Shown: positions 34,690 to 46,872, numbered from the stretch's first letter. The stretch is DNA of 64,000 nucleotides from Macrolepiota albuminosa (GCA_027475525.1 JAMWFC010000062.1:1-64000), one strand, 5' to 3'. Notes: a model not told the origin generated them from the letters alone. A program made the numbers and translations.

Positions 34690-37600
34690 CTATACTTGAG
34701 TAGCATTATTACCTTGGAACATGGTGTGACCCTCTTGATACAGCCTCCATCCACCAAATTTTTCATTGGGAATGCAGCACCTATAGTCATAATAGAGGCG
34801 CTCCTTGGAAATACCCATGGTCTTGCACAACTTAGTGGCAATTTGAAAGTGTTTCCTTGCACTAGTCATGTCATGTTGTACCATAACAATTTCACCAAGT
34901 GCCCTGTGTGCACGAGCATGGTAGAGTAGCTCTCCAAAGAGTATGCAGTCCTCAATACTATCATGGAAGTAGTTTCTAGCTTTATCAAAGTCATTGCCAG
35001 ATAGCTCTACCATGCCAGCAAAGTATTTGCACTTTATAGCATTGAATGACAGATGATTCTTGGTATTTCTGACAGCAGAAAGAATTAATTTCTGGGCCTG
35101 TTCAACATCACCCTCCATTGCCAAGTACACAGCAAGGATAGCAGTTAGCTCAGACACATACTCTGATGTCTGATTTGGCACTCTTTGTACCAATGCAAGC
35201 AATTGTGACCGCAGTGCTTTTGCTTCTGCAGAGTCATGTTGTCGATCAGCAACTTCTGCAAGTCCAAGAGATCCTGTCAGCCAGTCAGGCTCATCCTCAT
35301 CCATGCCTGCTTGTATTTCTTTGAAGATATCCTTTGCAATGTCCAGGTGATTACTGCAAAGTTCTGTATAAGCTGCAACAATTTGAAAATAAACAAGGTA
35401 AGTTCTGCTAAACTTTTTTCTGCATTTCGGCATAAGATTAACATAAGCTTGGAATGAGCCTGGCAGCCCTTTGATCATAGATACATTAATCCTCATAGCT
35501 TCTAACCTTATTCTCCAACTGCGGATGCTGGGTGTGAATATAGTGAAGACATATGACAATTGTTTCAGGCCTTTCTGTAATGCACATTCTGCATCCAAGT
35601 AGTTTCCCATCTTTAGATATAATAGACCAAGGCAGTATTCCAAACAGGCAAGGAGAAATGGATCTCTGGAGAAAAGAGTCATGGCATGGACTTCCATCAG
35701 TACTTCCTGTGCTTCTTTTCTTTGTCCAAGCAAGTGCAGAAGAAATGATATGGCAAGTAGACAATGTAACTTTCCATATCTGATTTTGGACCTTTGAAAG
35801 GTTGAAGTCCAAATCTTGTACTCAATACAAAACACAGAATAATGCTTGCTGCTGTCCAAGGAAGATATCACTGGGAGTAGAGACACCGGACGGCAGCAGT
35901 GATGAGTCAGGACACTAATAAACAGTGCAGTGCAGGCTAACACATTGGCAGTAGCTTCATGGGTCTTTAGCCAGTGTGTAAGAACATGTTCGATGTTCAC
36001 ATTCTCCTGGGCCACAATCTTGGCATCTTCAACATGTGCGGCATAATGTAGCCGTACTTGTCCGAAGAATGGATTCATTGAAGTGTCTCCATCATAACGG
36101 CTCATAATGTAGAGGCGTATTGGTGCCAGAAGTGTTATGAAATCACCATTCAAGTATGCGAGAGACTGCCTGCACAATACATCTGCACAAGTGTTGATGT
36201 TTACTGTTGCAGGGAGTATGCAAGTAAGCCGTGACTTGCTAATTCCCTGAGGAAGAAACGCAATGATCTGTAAAAGGTGATGGACCATTTCACCAAGCTT
36301 GACAAACGAGGGAGAGTTGAGGGATGTCTCAATTGTGACAGCAAGGCTTTGAGCCTTCCCATCCCCAGCCTCGAGTAAAGCTGCACGTTGACGATTCCAT
36401 GCAGTAACTAGATCTTGAGGGGTCCATTCATTCTGAACGGCTGCCTGTGCAAGTAAATTGATCGAAAGGGGGTGGAAGTCTATGGCAGCCAGCAGTTTGG
36501 TGAGGATTGATTTTTCAATGGAAGGGTAGTATGCCTTGAAAGCTTCGCATGCAGTGCTTTCTTCGAAAGCAGGGACCCGTAACCTGACCCAGTCAAGGTT
36601 TGGAGGCAGTACACTTGTGCGTGTGGTGATAAGTATGGCCACATTGAGCCTCGCACCGATCCCATCAATGAATTCTGCAATCCGTCCAGCATCCACAGGC
36701 GCATCCAAAAACGTTTCAGCGTTGTCGAGGACAAGGAGTGTCTCGGAACTTGAGAGTGCCTTTGATATCAGATTGTGAACGTTGACCGAAGTCGCAAATC
36801 CGAATGATCTTGCGATTCGATCAAGGAATGTTCCGAGATTCACTTGGCTGACGTCCATATCATCGAAACGTGCAAAAAACCTTCGATCTTGGAATTTCGA
36901 GGCAATCCTTTCGTCATTCAGAACGACACGGGCAATCGTACTTTTCCCAATCCCTCCAGAGCCGATAAGAGCAACGTGGTGGCATTCAAGCAGAGACTCG
37001 ACCGTACTCTGGACAAGTTCATCCCTTCCAACAAAGATTCTCGGCCGAACGGGCAGTGCACCAGGTTCTTGAATCTTCCTACCAAACAAAAATTAGTTTC
37101 TACCTGAGGACAACTAAAAGTACATGCGTTCTGTTGTTGGAAATCCCTATCATCTGAGAGTCTTGAAATTCAGCAAACAGTTTGTCGAGCTTCAAATTGT
37201 TTGCAATATTGAGCTCCGTCTGAGAAATCCTTCAGAGCGTTTCAGCACGGGCAACAGAATTGCAATTACATTGAAAAGAACGAGCAAACGAGTCAACTCG
37301 TTCCTCCACTTGAGAATAGTCTCCTGGTTGACTGTGGCATGGAATGCCTTCGACCACAGATTCTTCTTTGCTTTTATTTTCACTGCGTCCTGCACATCGT
37401 CTACAGAACTAGAAATATCGACAAAGTAAGATATAATTGGGCAAAAATTTCAAGTGAAGAATTCCCACCTTTTGAGGTCAGTTAACGCACGACGGAAGGT
37501 GTCGTCGAGCTGATGTTCTGGGATTTGGGAAGTCGAACGCCAAACTACAAGGCCAATCATCTGGCATTGCTCTGCGATTTCTTTGAAATCATCTTGATTG

Positions 37601-37943
37601 GAAAATGCATTCTGAGCAAATTGTTAGTCGGGATTGAACTAAACCGTGCCACAATTCTACTTTGACAATATTAAGTATTCCTGCGACAGATGCCAGCACC
37701 CCCTTCACTATCTCCAGGGGAATCACATTGTTTACATTATTGATCGTCTGTATAGCCATATTCAAGGTTGATATAGCCCGTTCATGATTTGGACTTTGAG
37801 GTGACACTGGTAGTTCTCTTGCTATTCTGGCGAGTCCTGCCTAATTCGCAGAAAACCGGTCAGCTTTAGAACAGAGGATGCATAGCTCGAGACCGGATAC
37901 ATACGCTGGTTGTCATGATGCTGTTCTTCCGAGTCTGGGACAT
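34690..37943 (-). CDS. STAND/NLR-like protein: helical N-domain, NB-ARC, TPR
   Basis: Gene with a large last exon (to about 37075) and several short 5' exons. The start is MSQTRKNSIMTTS at 37943, or the inner ATG at 37916. The 5' exons hold a helical domain (ERAISTLNMAIQTINNVNNV about 37740-37785; EIAEQCQMIGLVVWRSTSQ about 37540-37590; WRNELTRLLVLFN about 37270-37310) like the N-domain of many Agaricomycete STAND proteins. NB-ARC follows: VGRDELV, P-loop GSGGIGKST (about 36937-36963), Walker-B-like LLVLDNAE (about 36722-36745), sensor ILITTRTS (about 36620). The C-terminal half is helical and TPR-like (CLGLLYLKMGNYLDAECALQ; FAGMVELSGNDFDKARNYF). Such ATPases act as switches in non-self recognition; the role here is inference. 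CpG falls sharply toward the 3' end. No stop interrupts the frame. Confidence 0.85.
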
Positions 37944-38603
37944 GATACTGTTCTTACAAAACGAAAGGAGATCGTGGGTTAGTAGTGAGAGGAGAACACC
38001 CAGGTCAAAGCATATAAGCTGGGTTCAGGGCTGTGTATATGATGGAAAATCCACCGTGGGTTTAATCGCTGTGGTGACATTGCAAGTTGTCATCACCTCT
38101 TCTTGCCTTACCTGGACCCTTTGGGACACAACAATATAGTCAGTTCTTTCGGATGAAACAAACGGAAGTTTTTTGGAATAAGGCTGAGGGAAAATATCAA
38201 TGAACGTCTGAGACTGTCACTACCTGAGTGACTGACTGTGGATGGATGTTTCATTTAAGCGAAAGTGAATCTGCGCATGCTTATCCAAATTTGTCGTAGA
38301 AGATAGCTTGTTATCATGATTTCATCATTGAAGACTGCAGAGAGTACAGTTAATATGTTATGATAATCTCATCACAAAGATGGGGGACAGAGAACAGATT
38401 CAAACCCCGCCAGCAGGAAGCGAGTCGTCGAAATGACCGTCGCGAGCTCCTGTGCGCGGCCATCGTCTTGGTTTTACCTTGATTCCGGAGTTTTTAACGC
38501 GGACATGGCCACATCATGGCAAGATTGGGGTATCTAGGTGCATCGCAGTGGGCATCTTCGCATTACGGGATCTGAGATTCCACCTGTAGCTACCACTTAA
38601 CCA
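37944..38603. other. upstream region of the NB-ARC gene
   Basis: CpG-normal DNA that should contain the promoter of the minus-strand NB-ARC gene. Only a short unremarkable open frame (37915-38139, +) overlaps it. No TATA box or other site was clear. Confidence 0.35.
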
Positions 38604-39558
38604 GTCTAATTAGACATGGAACATGATACTGATACGTCTGCCTCGTCTGAGGCAGACAGAGCGAGACATAAGACCCCAATTTAATACTCCTAAAAACGTT
38701 GAAAACCGTAAGCGTGCGTTGAAAACTGTAAACGCAGGGGCAGCTCACCTCAATAAGACAACCCTAAGCACCCATAAAACGGCGAACGAACCAGCTTGTA
38801 GGGCATGATATTACGGATACAAATAAGGTCACTTTTCTGGACTGTACGAAAGACCGAAATCAACTTCTCTGCCAGACTGACATCACCAATCAACCGGCCC
38901 ATCAGCCTCCGATTCCGACGCCGAAACGCGATAGAAACTCGTGCTCAAGAAACATTTAACACGACCTGTCACCGTTACCACGCAACGATACGGCCATGCT
39001 ACAAAGTGGGAGGCAGACAACGAAGGAAGGAGAAGGATGGGATAGGGAAGAAGGGGCTCGGCCGAAGAAAATCATGGCCAAACCTTTAGCCATGACGCCA
39101 AGACCCGGCACGATTCTGCTCCGAACGCAAGAAACGGAAAAACAAAGCTAAAACAAGGACAGCACGCCCACGGAAGCTGTGGTCCATGCATAAGGAAGCA
39201 AAAAGGAGGGTAGAAACGGGGGAGTCGGGCAAGGAAGCTACTTGCCACGGCTCGGAGTCCCCAGGGAGCGGACATCTTAGGCCTACGAGCGAATTAGTTT
39301 GACTTCGGGTTTAGTAGTAATACTATTTGTCCCACAATTTCGAGTGTGAATCTAATTCTACATTCAAAATTTAAATCAATAAAAATTATTATTACATCAC
39401 TTTTACAAAGTGTGCGTGTCAAGACTTGCCCCACGTACTCTGTGGAATTGAGATAGTTGAAATATAATCAAAGTCCAGTTCAGATTTCATTTTGAACTGC
39501 TTTACATAAAGTAAACTATTACATTTCGCATCAATACATATTCCATGTCTAATTAGAC
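38604..39558. mobile_element. segment bounded by 18-bp perfect inverted repeats
   Basis: GTCTAATTAGACATGGAA (38604-38621) recurs as its exact complement at 39541-39558, enclosing 955 bp. Each end contains the 12-bp palindrome GTCTAATTAGAC. Inside, near the left end, is a 9-bp-stem hairpin (GTCTGCCTC / GAGGCAGAC, 38636-38657) and a short doubled motif GTTGAAAAC. Weak open frames on both strands (38805-39089 +, 39072-39275 -) resemble nothing known. I could not define a target duplication. A non-autonomous DNA element is the likeliest reading. Confidence 0.5.
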
Positions 39559-39999
39559 GGGTTTTTCCTTACATACCGCTTCCTTCAATAATACTGCTTT
39601 GTTGAACTTCACTTTCTAAACGTTGGGCCAGCTGTAGTCGGGCACCATTGCCGGTGGTGCCGAGGCCATCAGGCTCACTGTCAGCAATGTCGGCAACATC
39701 GGATCATGGACGTCATGTCAGGTACTTGTTGGGGATGCCTGGAGATAACGCTGAGGGTTGATCCCGCCCCTTGCTCATTGTCAGACACAATGAGCTCACT
39801 CCCTCCATCAAAATTCATCGGAAATTTTTGGAAAAATAGAATATATTACTTCTATATGTTATACACATTTATTAAATATGTATCACACCAGAAATATGAA
39901 GAAAATAGTAGATTTTTGTATATTGAACTACTACTATACATGGGGTAACAGTGCTGGTTTGAAAGCTGTCTAATTGTTGTCCTTGCCACTGCTACTGGA

Positions 40000-40440
40000 T
40001 TTGGACTCATCATCAGTGCCAGGCTGTAACCCATCATAATATGCTCACAGCTCTTTTACATGGGGCCAGGTGGCAGCTGTGATATCTTCTTTTTCTTCAA
40101 TAGCTGCCCTTTCCCATTTGTCCTTGGCTTGCTCTTATCTGAGTGCTCCTTCCTCTTCTTTCTGATGAGTACACCTTGGTTGTGCACATCAGCAAGCTTC
40201 CAATCATGCTCTCCCCATTCCTTGGCTGTGAGGAAAGCCCACTTGCACACACCATCTCACAGCATGGAACATAAAAGACGGATGTCATCCATGGTTGAAA
40301 TATGTGAGGGGCTGCCAAACTGTATCCTTGAAGGCCAACCAACAACATGGACATGGACTTCTCAACAATAGCTGTATCATAGTTCATATAATTTATCTTC
40401 ACTGTCTCATTTGTGAGAATCAACCCTGTGGAGCAATGAG
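40000..40440 (-). pseudogene. relic of a repetitive Agaricomycete protein family, function unknown
   Basis: Minus strand, two overlapping frames: NYDTAIVEKSMSMLLVGLQG (about 40340-40400), then a switch to CKWAFLTAKEWGEHDWKLAD, VLIRKKRKEHSDKSK and a Lys-rich tail. The pattern 'NY..AIVE..HV.L.GWP..I.F..PS.., CRW..L...EV..H' belongs to a family I remember as very repetitive in mushroom genomes and of no known function. One frameshift separates the halves. Confidence 0.45.
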
Positions 40441-40826
40441 ACCTTGTGGCATTTAATAGGCAATATGAACTTCATGCAATCCATCAAGAATGAGGCCTGT
40501 GCACTCAGCACACATAGAAAGTATCTGGCCTTATCACACCTGCTGTTATATCAGCTTGTTATGATGAACTTGTAACAGATCATCATACTAGTTATATGTG
40601 TCAACAATGCTGTCACTAAACAGTAGAGTATTATATAAAGATAACATCTTGTATTCACTCTAGTTCTAGTCAAATCCAATATAGTGGTCTGATTTAGTAC
40701 TGTGTGATCCACACAAGAAGGTTCTAGCTCATAACCAATGGTTACATTTTCTTAAATCTTCTCCTATTGGCTTTAGACTCTAGGCTTATTAGCAACTAGG
40801 CAACTCATCAAAACTCTGGACTTCTG

Positions 40827-41552
40827 TTGGCATCATGTCAAAAATGTGCTTCTATGACTGGCTCTCTTGATCCAGAGCCTCCTTTCCCAGATACAGGTGA
40901 CCCACTTGTCTTCAAAGCTGTGAAGATGCCAGCTGTGTCTATGTACCAGCCCTTGCCAAAGCAGGATGAAAAGTTACCTTGCAATATGAATGTGAGCTTT
41001 GGAATGCCAGGTGGACTATCCATGTCACAGATGATGTCCATAATGAGGTCTGGTGTTAAACTATGGAAGAGATCCACAGTCTCAGGAGTGTCACTACCAG
41101 CAAGCCAGATGCCTTCACTGATGTACCCAGTATTGTCCAAGAGCTCATCAGCTCAGTCTGAAGGTCAACCAGACCTTATGCAGTATTTGGAGCTGGTGCA
41201 AGGCAGTGCTTTCAGGCACAGCACCCCATTGTGTACTGCCCTAACTGAGCAGCATTTGGAGTATGTGGTAGATACTGCTGCTGGACCTGGACAGTCATTG
41301 TTGATAACATATAGGCAGCAGCAGGGACCAGCAATAAGGGTCAGTAGTGAAAACAACAATGTCATATGGCTGGAGCAGGCACCTTTGGTGCCTAAAGACC
41401 AGGAGTTGCCTGGAGGGGTCAGCAAGCAGCCACAGGTGAGGCATGAAGGCCTCAGGCAAGTTCTGAATTTAGAATCCAAACTAGATTCCTTGGATGATGA
41501 GGAGAGTACGAGGTCACATTTGACCTTGTCTATCCAGTTACAACTGTCATGA
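40827..41552. other. open stretch on both strands, coding strand unclear
   Basis: A 241-codon frame on the plus strand faces minus-strand frames of 100 and 141 codons (40838-41140, 41165-41590). The plus product is Ser/Pro/Gln-rich without known motif. The minus frame (EGIWLAGSDTPETVDLFHSL) has more protein-like composition and may be the unread continuation of the relic at 40.0-40.4 kb. I could not decide between them. Confidence 0.3.
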
Positions 41553-41559
41553 CCTGCCC

Positions 41560-42480
41560 CCACCCTGGACACCAGAATTCTGGAGGTCACCTCACAACCC
41601 TGCCCCAGGCCTCACCACTCTCTGGAACTCTCCAGGATGACAGATTAGTGTACCCAAACCCAACCCTGATTGGCTCTGTCAGCCACCATCAGCCATCAGC
41701 ATCATTCATCATCCCAGCACTAGCACTCATCAACCCCCAAGACATTGGCCAATGTGCAACCTCTCAGCTCTGATCTCTGCTGCCAACCCCCTGGCACTGG
41801 CTCTTACCTCCAGGCCTCAGCTGACACCAGTCTCATGCTTTGGACCTGATGCCACATCCAACCTGCACCCATACACTTTGTCAACATCCAAACCTCTTTG
41901 GACAACTCCTTGACATCCAGCCTCCTCTTAGACAACCTTGCCCAATCCTTTCTTCAAATGGCACTCCAGCCTCCTAAGACACCAACCACCAGGATCACCA
42001 GCTAACTGGGCCTCCCCCCCCACTCTGATGAGTACTTAAACCATAGCTAGCATCCCATTATAGTAGTCTTGATATTGCCTAAAACTTTTGCCTTTTGTCT
42101 TCATCTACTTCAATCAATCTATTTCCCCACTCTCAAAGGTCTCCCAGTCTCAAGTCTCAGTCTCCTAGCCTTTGTCTCAGTCTCTTGGTTTCTCCTCAGT
42201 GTCACTCCACCCTCTATTCAGCTCTGTTCCCCTTCATCAACCCTTGAACCCTGTCTGTACCCCTCTTCCCTACTCCCACAAAAACCCAAAGCTCTGTGCA
42301 AGCTCCAAAAAAACTCCCGCACCTTTCTGAAGCTCCCAAAACCTGCTTGTTCCCCTTGTGTAAGTTCAGGGCTATCCATAGATGTCAAGTCTGCCTAGTA
42401 AGGACTTGCTTGCCTGTGGAAGCCTCCATAGTCAGCAGAACCTAACAACAACTGGTGCTGGACTGATATCCATTGGTTGC
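41560..42480 (+). repeat. probable gypsy-type LTR end and primer site
   Basis: Pyrimidine-rich non-coding DNA ends at about 42450, followed by TGGTGCTGGACTGATATC (42453-42470), a TGG-starting sequence like the primer site behind gypsy LTRs. A Gag relic starts just downstream. The left LTR border was not found. Confidence 0.4.
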
Positions 42481-43990
42481 CAAGGAATTGACATGAAAGT
42501 GTCTGCAGCTTTATGTAGTGAAGCATTTACAATTACTGGCTGCTAGGAGCCATGATGTACCTTGTGCAGATTTGACAGAACATATCAAATTATTTGTGCA
42601 TATCTTTGAACTTAAAATTGTTGAGTATCTCAAGCACAAGGCAGTGCAAGGGTCAGTAATCTTAACAGCCATGCTAGCTGACGCAGTAGAATACAAAATG
42701 AACATGCCTTGTCAAGCAAATAAGTCTCAGCAAGACTATTTTAGGTGTCAGAATACTGCAAACTGTCAATGGAATGTAAGTGGAGTGCCTCAACAGGCAT
42801 TGTCTGGAGTGGAGACTGTGACACCTACTCTGGCAGAGCCAGAAGTGCCAATTGCTGCCCAAGAGGTTAAGACACCTCAAAGGCACCTCACCATCAAGGA
42901 AGAGGTGGATGAGGTCCACATTCTTGAGGAATAAATGCAACTACAATGTGTAGTGTAATGTGTCTATCTGATGGACAATTGGAATGAATGTGTAATTATC
43001 AGAGAATGCACAATCAGGATTTGCACAATTATGGTAAGTTGTTAATTAATGACTAAAGAATAGTTTTTGAAGGATGTGAAGGTGTGATGCCTGTCAATGA
43101 AATGCAGCAACAGTTTGCTGCCTGAACTGCTGAACTGGACAGGGATCCAGAGGGTAGTGATGGTAGTAGTAATCACTACAATAGGAGAGAGCAGAATTGT
43201 TGCAGTCACAATGGTGGAGGCTGTGATCATAGACAGAACAATCAAGACAATAGAAATTGTTGTAATGGTGGCAGACAATCTGGTGGATCACCAGCAGATT
43301 GAGAGGTAAGGCAACAGCCTACACCATGGCCAGAAAGAATGGCTAATAAACATCTGTTTTGCAGCCCCAGGGCATTTTCTATGCCTGCCCCTTATGATCT
43401 GTGTGAAAACACACCCAGGGTGAATGAGGCAGTATGGATCCATATGGATCATATGCATGATCACCTCACTTGACTGGTGAATGATTCTCTGGGAGTCAGA
43501 TTTAAGTTTCCTGCAGGGATAAGTTCCCACAAATTTGATGGCAAGTACATACACACATATGCTGGAGGGCATAGGTTCTCTCAGTTGGAGGACTGGGCCA
43601 TGGATGTCTGCTACCATCTGGCAGCATGCTGCTATGGTGGCAACAACATGGACCAGAAAAGGATATTTGTGTTAATGAATTTATAGAAAAGGAGGCTCAG
43701 AATTGGATCTGCTGCCATGTCCTTCACATCAATTGCAATAAATAATATTGGACATTTAAAGAGGTCCTGATAAGACTGTATAATCACTTTGTCAATGCTG
43801 CAACAATGCAGGAAGCTCCATATAGAGACATTACAATGGTACATGTCATACGTTGTACAGAAGCTTGCTTTGTGCCATACCATACATGTCTAATAGAGTC
43901 TGCTACACTGTAGCAGAGCAGTCTCCAGTGTGCTGTAGAATACAGAGCCATGGACATGTCACAATGTGCTGTATGATACAGTCCAGTAGA
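42480..43990 (+). pseudogene. LTR-retroelement Gag relic
   Basis: The first part (42518-42934) is an open frame of 138 codons with an acidic end (TIKEEVDEVHILEE). After a degraded stretch a capsid-like part follows: NEFIEKEAQNWICCHVLHI, QYWTFKEVLIRLYNHFVNAA and TMQEAPY (about 43670-43840). It resembles the '..W...HV...R..YWTFEEVV..LYD.FV' block of Agaricomycete gypsy Gag proteins. Stops and frame changes are frequent; no pol part follows. Confidence 0.5.
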
Positions 43991-45170
43991 TTGATTAAAG
44001 ACAGGCACATGCAGGCCTGGCAGATGCCAGCAGACACTAGCAGATGTCAATGTGCATCAGTGGCCACTAGCAGGCATCAGCCCATCAGCGAAAACCTCCT
44101 CCATTAGCTGACATCAGAGCATGAGTAAACCCTCTTCAAGGTTCCCCACTTTTCTCTCTTCTCTCTTCCTCCCTGCAACAACTTGAGGCTGCATGCCTCC
44201 CCTTTCCTCCTTTTCCCACCCCTGATGCCAGCAGATATCCACAAAAGGGCCCTGCAGACCTATGCAGGCCTATGCAAGCCACCAGCAGACATCCATGCAA
44301 ATCTACATTGAACCACTCAAACCTATGCAGGCTTATGCAGGCATCTACACAGGCTTATGCAGGCCTACAGAGGCTGGTTAAACCAAAAATATGTCTTGCC
44401 TTTGCATTTCTGTGGGGAAAAATCAAACCTCTGGCCTTGAGAAAGCCTCTAGCAATAAAACATATTGACAATTTATGCGTTACACTACAGATCCATTACT
44501 AAAAGATAGAATTGAAAGTTGGATAACACAATGAACAGTGGCCCCCCTATGTCCTTGCAGGTCCCTGCATAGATATTTAGAGGTGAAAAGGGGGCAGCAC
44601 ACCCTCCAGAAGAGTTTTTGTAGCTTGAAAGGGGATGTTGGCATCAGCTGCCATTAGCTGGCCATTAGCTGGCATTGATTGGACATCTGTCAGAATCTAT
44701 TGGGCATCTACTAGCATTCCTCAACATCTATCGGCATTTGCTAGCATCTATTGGCAACCTCTGACAACACCCAGCATCACCTGACATCCACTAGCATTAC
44801 TCAGCAGCTGCTGGTATCAAAGCAAGAAAGAGGAAAAAAGGGGGTGCATGGGCCTCTGCTGCATGGGGTGGCATCTGGAGGAGCATAGAGAGTGGTGGAA
44901 GAAGGATGGAGGTGGGGAGAAAGGGGAGATGCGTGAGTGTCTGCTGTCTGCTGACATGCCAGTAGATGGTAGCAAACATCAGATCAAGGAGAGAAGAAGG
45001 GAAGTGGAGTGCATAGATATCTATCGCATAGGGTGGCATGTGGGGTCAACTGAGGAGTGAAGGGGATGGCACTGAGGAGAAAGAGGGGGAAGAACAGAAG
45101 GAGGGTGTATGAGTGTCCACTGTCTGCTGACATGCTAGCAGACAGTAGCTATCTGTAAAAATAACAAATA
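43990..45170. repeat. degenerate minisatellite region
   Basis: Three imperfect arrays: CAGCAGAC/AGCAGATGTCA/CCTATGCAGG motifs (about 44000-44380), a GGCATCTRCTAGCAT-type array (about 44640-44820), and a longer unit of about 190 bp represented twice, each with GTCTGCTGACATGCYAG (about 44945 and 45125). No gene seen. Confidence 0.6.
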
Positions 45171-45329
45171 TTTTAGGAGGAACAGTACTGGGTTGAAAGA
45201 GAGGGAAACAAGCCTGTGTCCTGTCCATGAGCAGATGAATGGATCAAATGAATTTACTAACCTAATAATGTGTGATGATTTTTTTTGACCAATTTATATA
45301 TATACCATATCAAGGTGTAATAAGTTCCT

Positions 45330-46400
45330 GTGGTCCAGTAGAATATTTATCAATTGATATCCTATATTATGTACAGGAGCAGATTCAACTCCTCCACAGT
45401 GCATTGTAATATATTGGTGCTGGTTTTTGTACAGCTGCAGGTTTGACTTCTCTGCAGTGTATTTTAATATACTGATGCAGTTTTGAGCTATGTATATCTA
45501 CACCTTACTAACTTGTCATAAGCCTGTGTGGTCCAGTAGAATATTTATAAATTGATATTTCATATCATGTGCAAATGGCAGGGTTGACTCCTCCTGGTGC
45601 ACATATAGCAGTCAGGACCTCTTCTGCCCTGCTTTTGACTTAATAACCTATAATTGTGTCTTTTAACCTGCTGAACTAATTTATATTTAAACCACACCAG
45701 TCTGTAGTAAAGTGCAGTAGTGGGTTCTATAGAATATTGTAAGATAATATATCTCTCAGAGTCCACAACATAGTCAGTGAAACAACTTTATTACCTGTAG
45801 AATATTGTAAGATAATATATCTACAGGTTTTGGTAGGTAGAAGTAATTATAACTGGTGATGACCAATGTACCCTTTAAAGTCCACAATGTAGCTGATGAA
45901 ACAACTGAGGAGCATGTCTGTTGATGGCCATATATATACTAAGAAAAATAAGGTTTGTGTGTAAAGATTGACAAATAAAAATGTTGCACCATGGTAGCGC
46001 AACATAATAAATAAATAAAATAATAGATAAATACAAAAATATAAATGAGGCAAATAATTACTGCACTGCCTACAAGTGCTGACTGAAGTCATACTCCAAC
46101 AGGTTCAACTCCTCTGCAGTGCATCATAATATACCAGTGCAGTTTTGAGCTATTTGTACATCCTACTAACTTGTAGTAAGCCTCTGTAGTCCAGTAGAAT
46201 ATTTATAAATTGATATTTCATATTGTGTACAAGAGGTGGGTTTGACTCCCCCTAGTGCACCTTCTAGTCCACATAATAGCAGTGAGAACCTTTTCTACTC
46301 TTCTTTTGACTTAATAACATATAATAGTGTCTTTTTACCTGCTGAACCAATTTATATTTAAACTACACCATCTAAAGTAAAGCACTGTAGTCTAGTGCAC
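45330..46400 (+). repeat. about 300-bp direct repeat flanking a solo LTR
   Basis: Sequence at about 45435-45725 recurs at about 46095-46400 (shared text GTCCAGTAGAATATTTATAA, and GCAGTTTTGAGCTAT). A third partial copy of the first motif starts near 45335. A copia-type LTR lies between the two main copies. Confidence 0.65.
45728..46085 (-). repeat. solo copia-type LTR with A-X-B-A-B leader
   Basis: Related to the LTR at 14237-14571 over its whole length. A TATATATA box lies at about 45931-45938 (rc). Leader parts in minus order: A1 45906-45872, X 45871-45821 (51 bp, GTACAT to TGTAG), B1 45820-45795, A2 45787-45753, B2 45752-45727. B1 and B2 share 25 of 26 bases. The 3' end is TA instead of CA, and there is no primer site or clear target duplication, so it is old. 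Confidence 0.65.
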
Positions 46401-46404
46401 AAGG

Positions 46405-46872
46405 AGCTGGCAGAAATGACAAAATGAGATCAATTTGTGATAATCTAGATCAAGATCTAATTTGACAATGCCTGATTTGACATGACTGAAAGGGGAAAGA
46501 AAAAAAAGCATGAAGGGATATCAAAAGAAGCATGGAATGCAGGAAAGTACTAAAAGGGAAAAGAAAGATCTATGAATGGGATCATGCTAAATGAAGCTGA
46601 AGCAAATGAGGAAGTGGCAATCAGAAACATTCAGAGGAATGGTGGAACTGGGGGCACCAAAACAGGCCTTCTAAAAGAGAAATTGAACTATCAAATATGT
46701 TCTGGAGGCTGGGGAGTTTACAACAAAAAGTCATGTGTAGATAGTGGTCTGTGCACCAGAAAAACAGTATAAATAGCCCAAGTTTAGTTGAAAATAGACA
46801 GGCAATTGATAGGCAAAGGCTTGGTGATTCTCAGGGAGTGAATTGCTTAGGCTGGAGTTTGTTGAAAAACCT
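46405..46872 (+). repeat. dispersed promoter-type repeat, copy 2
   Basis: Inverted partner of 24764-25320. It carries CAGTATAAATAG at 46765-46776, a good TATA context for rightward transcription. The Gag-like frame of the DIRS-like element at 46.9-52.7 kb begins downstream, so it may be that element's left terminus and promoter. Confidence 0.65.

Noticed and set aside
38395..38460. tRNA-like B box (GGTTTGAATC on the minus strand)
   Set aside because: No A box or acceptor stem at the right distance.
38805..39275. Open frames inside the inverted-repeat segment
   Set aside because: Short, on both strands and without protein-like motifs; not a transposase.
43990..45170. CRISPR-like array from the repeated CAGCAGAC/GCATCTG motifs
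   Set aside because: The repeats are degenerate with no constant spacer length, and the genome is eukaryotic; it is a minisatellite.
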